A stretch of DNA of 6,253 nucleotides, from the NCBI GenBank assembly GCA_963606545.1, contig CAVCYP010000073.1, positions 1 to 6,253 of the forward strand, read 5' to 3'. This DNA comes from UBA9732 sp963606545. GTDB lineage: Bacteria; Spirochaetota; Spirochaetia; Sphaerochaetales; Sphaerochaetaceae. Made by a program: the position numbers and the translations under genes. Of the stretch, positions 5,030 through 6,253 are shown piece after piece. Positions within the stretch are counted from its first letter, which is position 1, and the number at the start of each line of letters is the position of its first letter. The notes beneath the pieces were generated by a model, which saw only the letters and a list, made by a program, of their open reading frames with translations, ran no database searches and was not told the origin of the DNA.

Positions 5030-6224
5030 TATGAATCTCCTCAACGCAGGCGGTAATACTACCATCTGCTAGCGTAATTTGCATTATATCTTCAGGACTA
5101 ACTTCACTTATGCTGTGCACTGTTTTCCCTGCTTTAGTCAAAATTCCATATCCTCTATCCAAAATTGCAAGCGGACTTAGAGCCTCAATTTTATGGGAAA
5201 GCATCTCAAGTTTAGATTTTTTCACAGCTACCAGATTGCAAATTTCACGCCTAAGGCTACTTTCTGCATAATCTAGGCGCATTCTGTGGTGGGAAAGCCT
5301 GTTTTCTAACTGAGCCTTTGCGTTCTCCCTTGAAAAGGTGGCTACCCTGAGCCTGATGGCAGAAATTCTAGATGCCATGCTCTCTTTCAGGCTAGCCCTG
5401 TAGCTTTCAACTTTTGCCATTTGGTCTAATGCGCTTTCACACACCAATTCTGCGGCAGCTGATGGGGTTGGAGCTCTAAGGTCTGCAACAAAGTCCGATA
5501 AGGCCCAGTCTATTTCATGGCCAACGGCGGAAATTACGGGAATATCGGAATTGTGGATGGCTTGGATTACGCAGTCTTCAGAGAAGGGGAGGAGGTCTTC
5601 TATGCTTCCGCCTCCACGGCCAACTATCATGACGTCTGCAAGGAGAAATTCGTTGACTTCCTGGATGCGGGCGGCCACGGATTGAGCGGCTTCTGTGCCT
5701 TGGACTACTGCTGGGAGGATGATGATGTCCAGGCTGGGACTGCGACGGCCTGTGATTTGTAGGATGTCTTGGAGGGCGGCGCCGGTGGGGCTAGTGATAA
5801 CGGCAACGCGGTTTGGGCGTTTGGGAATTGGCTTTTTTAGGCTTTCGTCAAAGTAGCCAAGCTGGGCGTAGTGGCGCTTTCTCTCTTCAAGCAGGGCAAG
5901 GATATCGCCTTCGCCAAAGGGCTCTATGGAGGAGCAGATGATTTGGTAGGTGCCACGTTGGTCGTAGACGCTGAGGTTGCCTTTAACTATGACGCGTTGG
6001 CCGTCTTTGGGAATAAAGCCTACTTTGCGGATGTTGCTACGCCACATTGCGGCGCTGATTACGGCTCCGTTGTCTTTGAGCGAGAAGTACCAGTGGCCCG
6101 TTGACGCCGGCCTAAAACCCGATATCTCGCCTTCCACGGTCAGGTTGTAAAAGGAGCCTTCTAGCGTGGTTTTGACAAGAGCTGTCAGTTCGCTTACGGA
6201 GAGTTTGGGAAGAGAATCGGTCAT
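5019..6224 (-). CDS. xseA: exonuclease VII large subunit
   Basis: A 401-residue catalytic subunit of exonuclease VII, cytoplasmic, cutting single-stranded DNA into short oligonucleotides. Domains in order: N-terminal OB fold (about 6-103; LPKLSVSELTALVK, GHWYFSLKD, YQIICSSIEPFGEG), the catalytic domain (about 130-260) with VITSPTGAALQDIL, GRGGGSIEDLLPF (202-214) and AVGHEIDW followed by DLRAPTPSAAAE (248-259), then a long helical region that binds XseB copies, and the C-terminal LSPLAILDRGYGIL (349-362). It is shorter than the E. coli protein (about 456 residues), mainly in the helical part, but no hallmark motif is missing. The start ATG has AAGGAG 5 nt upstream. Any promoter lies at or beyond the right edge of the window. 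xseB follows with an 11-nt overlap. Confidence 0.97.
   Translation of the reverse strand: MTDSLPKLSVSELTALVKTTLEGSFYNLTVEGEISGFRPASTGHWYFSLKDNGAVISAAMWRSNIRKVGFIPKDGQRVIVKGNLSVYDQRGTYQIICSSIEPFGEGDILALLEERKRHYAQLGYFDESLKKPIPKRPNRVAVITSPTGAALQDILQITGRRSPSLDIIILPAVVQGTEAAQSVAARIQEVNEFLLADVMIVGRGGGSIEDLLPFSEDCVIQAIHNSDIPVISAVGHEIDWALSDFVADLRAPTPSAAAELVCESALDQMAKVESYRASLKESMASRISAIRLRVATFSRENAKAQLENRLSHHRMRLDYAESSLRREICNLVAVKKSKLEMLSHKIEALSPLAILDRGYGILTKAGKTVHSISEVSPEDIMQITLADGSITACVEEIHNGK
5037..5042 (-). promoter_or_regulatory. ribosome binding site of xseB, inside xseA
   Basis: GAGGAG lies 7 nt before the xseB ATG and also encodes the Glu-Glu pair near the XseA C-terminus (VEEIHNGK). It settles the xseB start. 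Confidence 0.75.
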
Positions 6225-6229
6225 AGTTG

Positions 6230-6235
6230 CTCCTT
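6230..6235 (-). promoter_or_regulatory. ribosome binding site of xseA
   Basis: AAGGAG lies 5 nt before the ATG at 6224, a strong and well-placed Shine-Dalgarno sequence that supports this start. Confidence 0.75.
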
Positions 6236-6253
6236 TTCTTGGTTTGTTTTGTC

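Noticed and set aside
5517..6104. Plus-strand open frames opposite xseA (5517-5762 and 5871-6104)
   Set aside because: They lie antisense to highly conserved XseA motifs in a GC-richer stretch where stop codons are rarer; no supporting start signals.

Overview
The window looks like a compact bacterial chromosome segment, most likely from a Treponema-like spirochete. The indications are indirect: a short lipoprotein with a loose LVAC lipobox and a DUF4197-like body, a RarA protein fused to a long C-terminal domain, two tRNA genes without an encoded CCA end, and a moderate, uneven GC content. I see no insertion sequence, phage gene, CRISPR array or toxin-antitoxin pair. The species assignment is an inference.

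Layout from left to right. Two tRNA genes (Arg-UCG at 2-75, His-GUG at 106-178) lie on the minus strand behind a clear sigma-70-type promoter at 199-227. A tight three-gene minus-strand unit comes next. Read 5' to 3' it runs from an RluA-type pseudouridine synthase (start about 3849), through a lipoprotein joined by an ATGA overlap, to RarA fused to a methyltransferase-like domain. Around 3855-3940 is a divergent control region in which a minus-strand promoter for the pseudouridine synthase interleaves with a plus-strand promoter for a Bax-inhibitor-1-like membrane protein (3941-4648). That gene converges on the minus-strand xseA-xseB operon, which encodes both subunits of exonuclease VII. The 140-bp space between them holds several hairpins, T-tracts, a 13-bp direct repeat and a 10-bp tandem repeat. 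No gene-free stretch exceeds 300 bases.

Functionally the window combines genome maintenance (RarA at stalled forks, exonuclease VII on single-stranded DNA) with RNA metabolism (pseudouridylation, tRNAs) and two envelope proteins. The most interesting item is the RarA fusion. Its C-terminal 285 or so residues have the outline of a class I methyltransferase Rossmann fold, but residues usually needed to bind S-adenosylmethionine look altered. RarA fused to an 'unknown domain' is an already recognised architecture (notably in cyanobacteria), but its biochemical role is not established as far as I know. I found no convincing complete new system beyond this.
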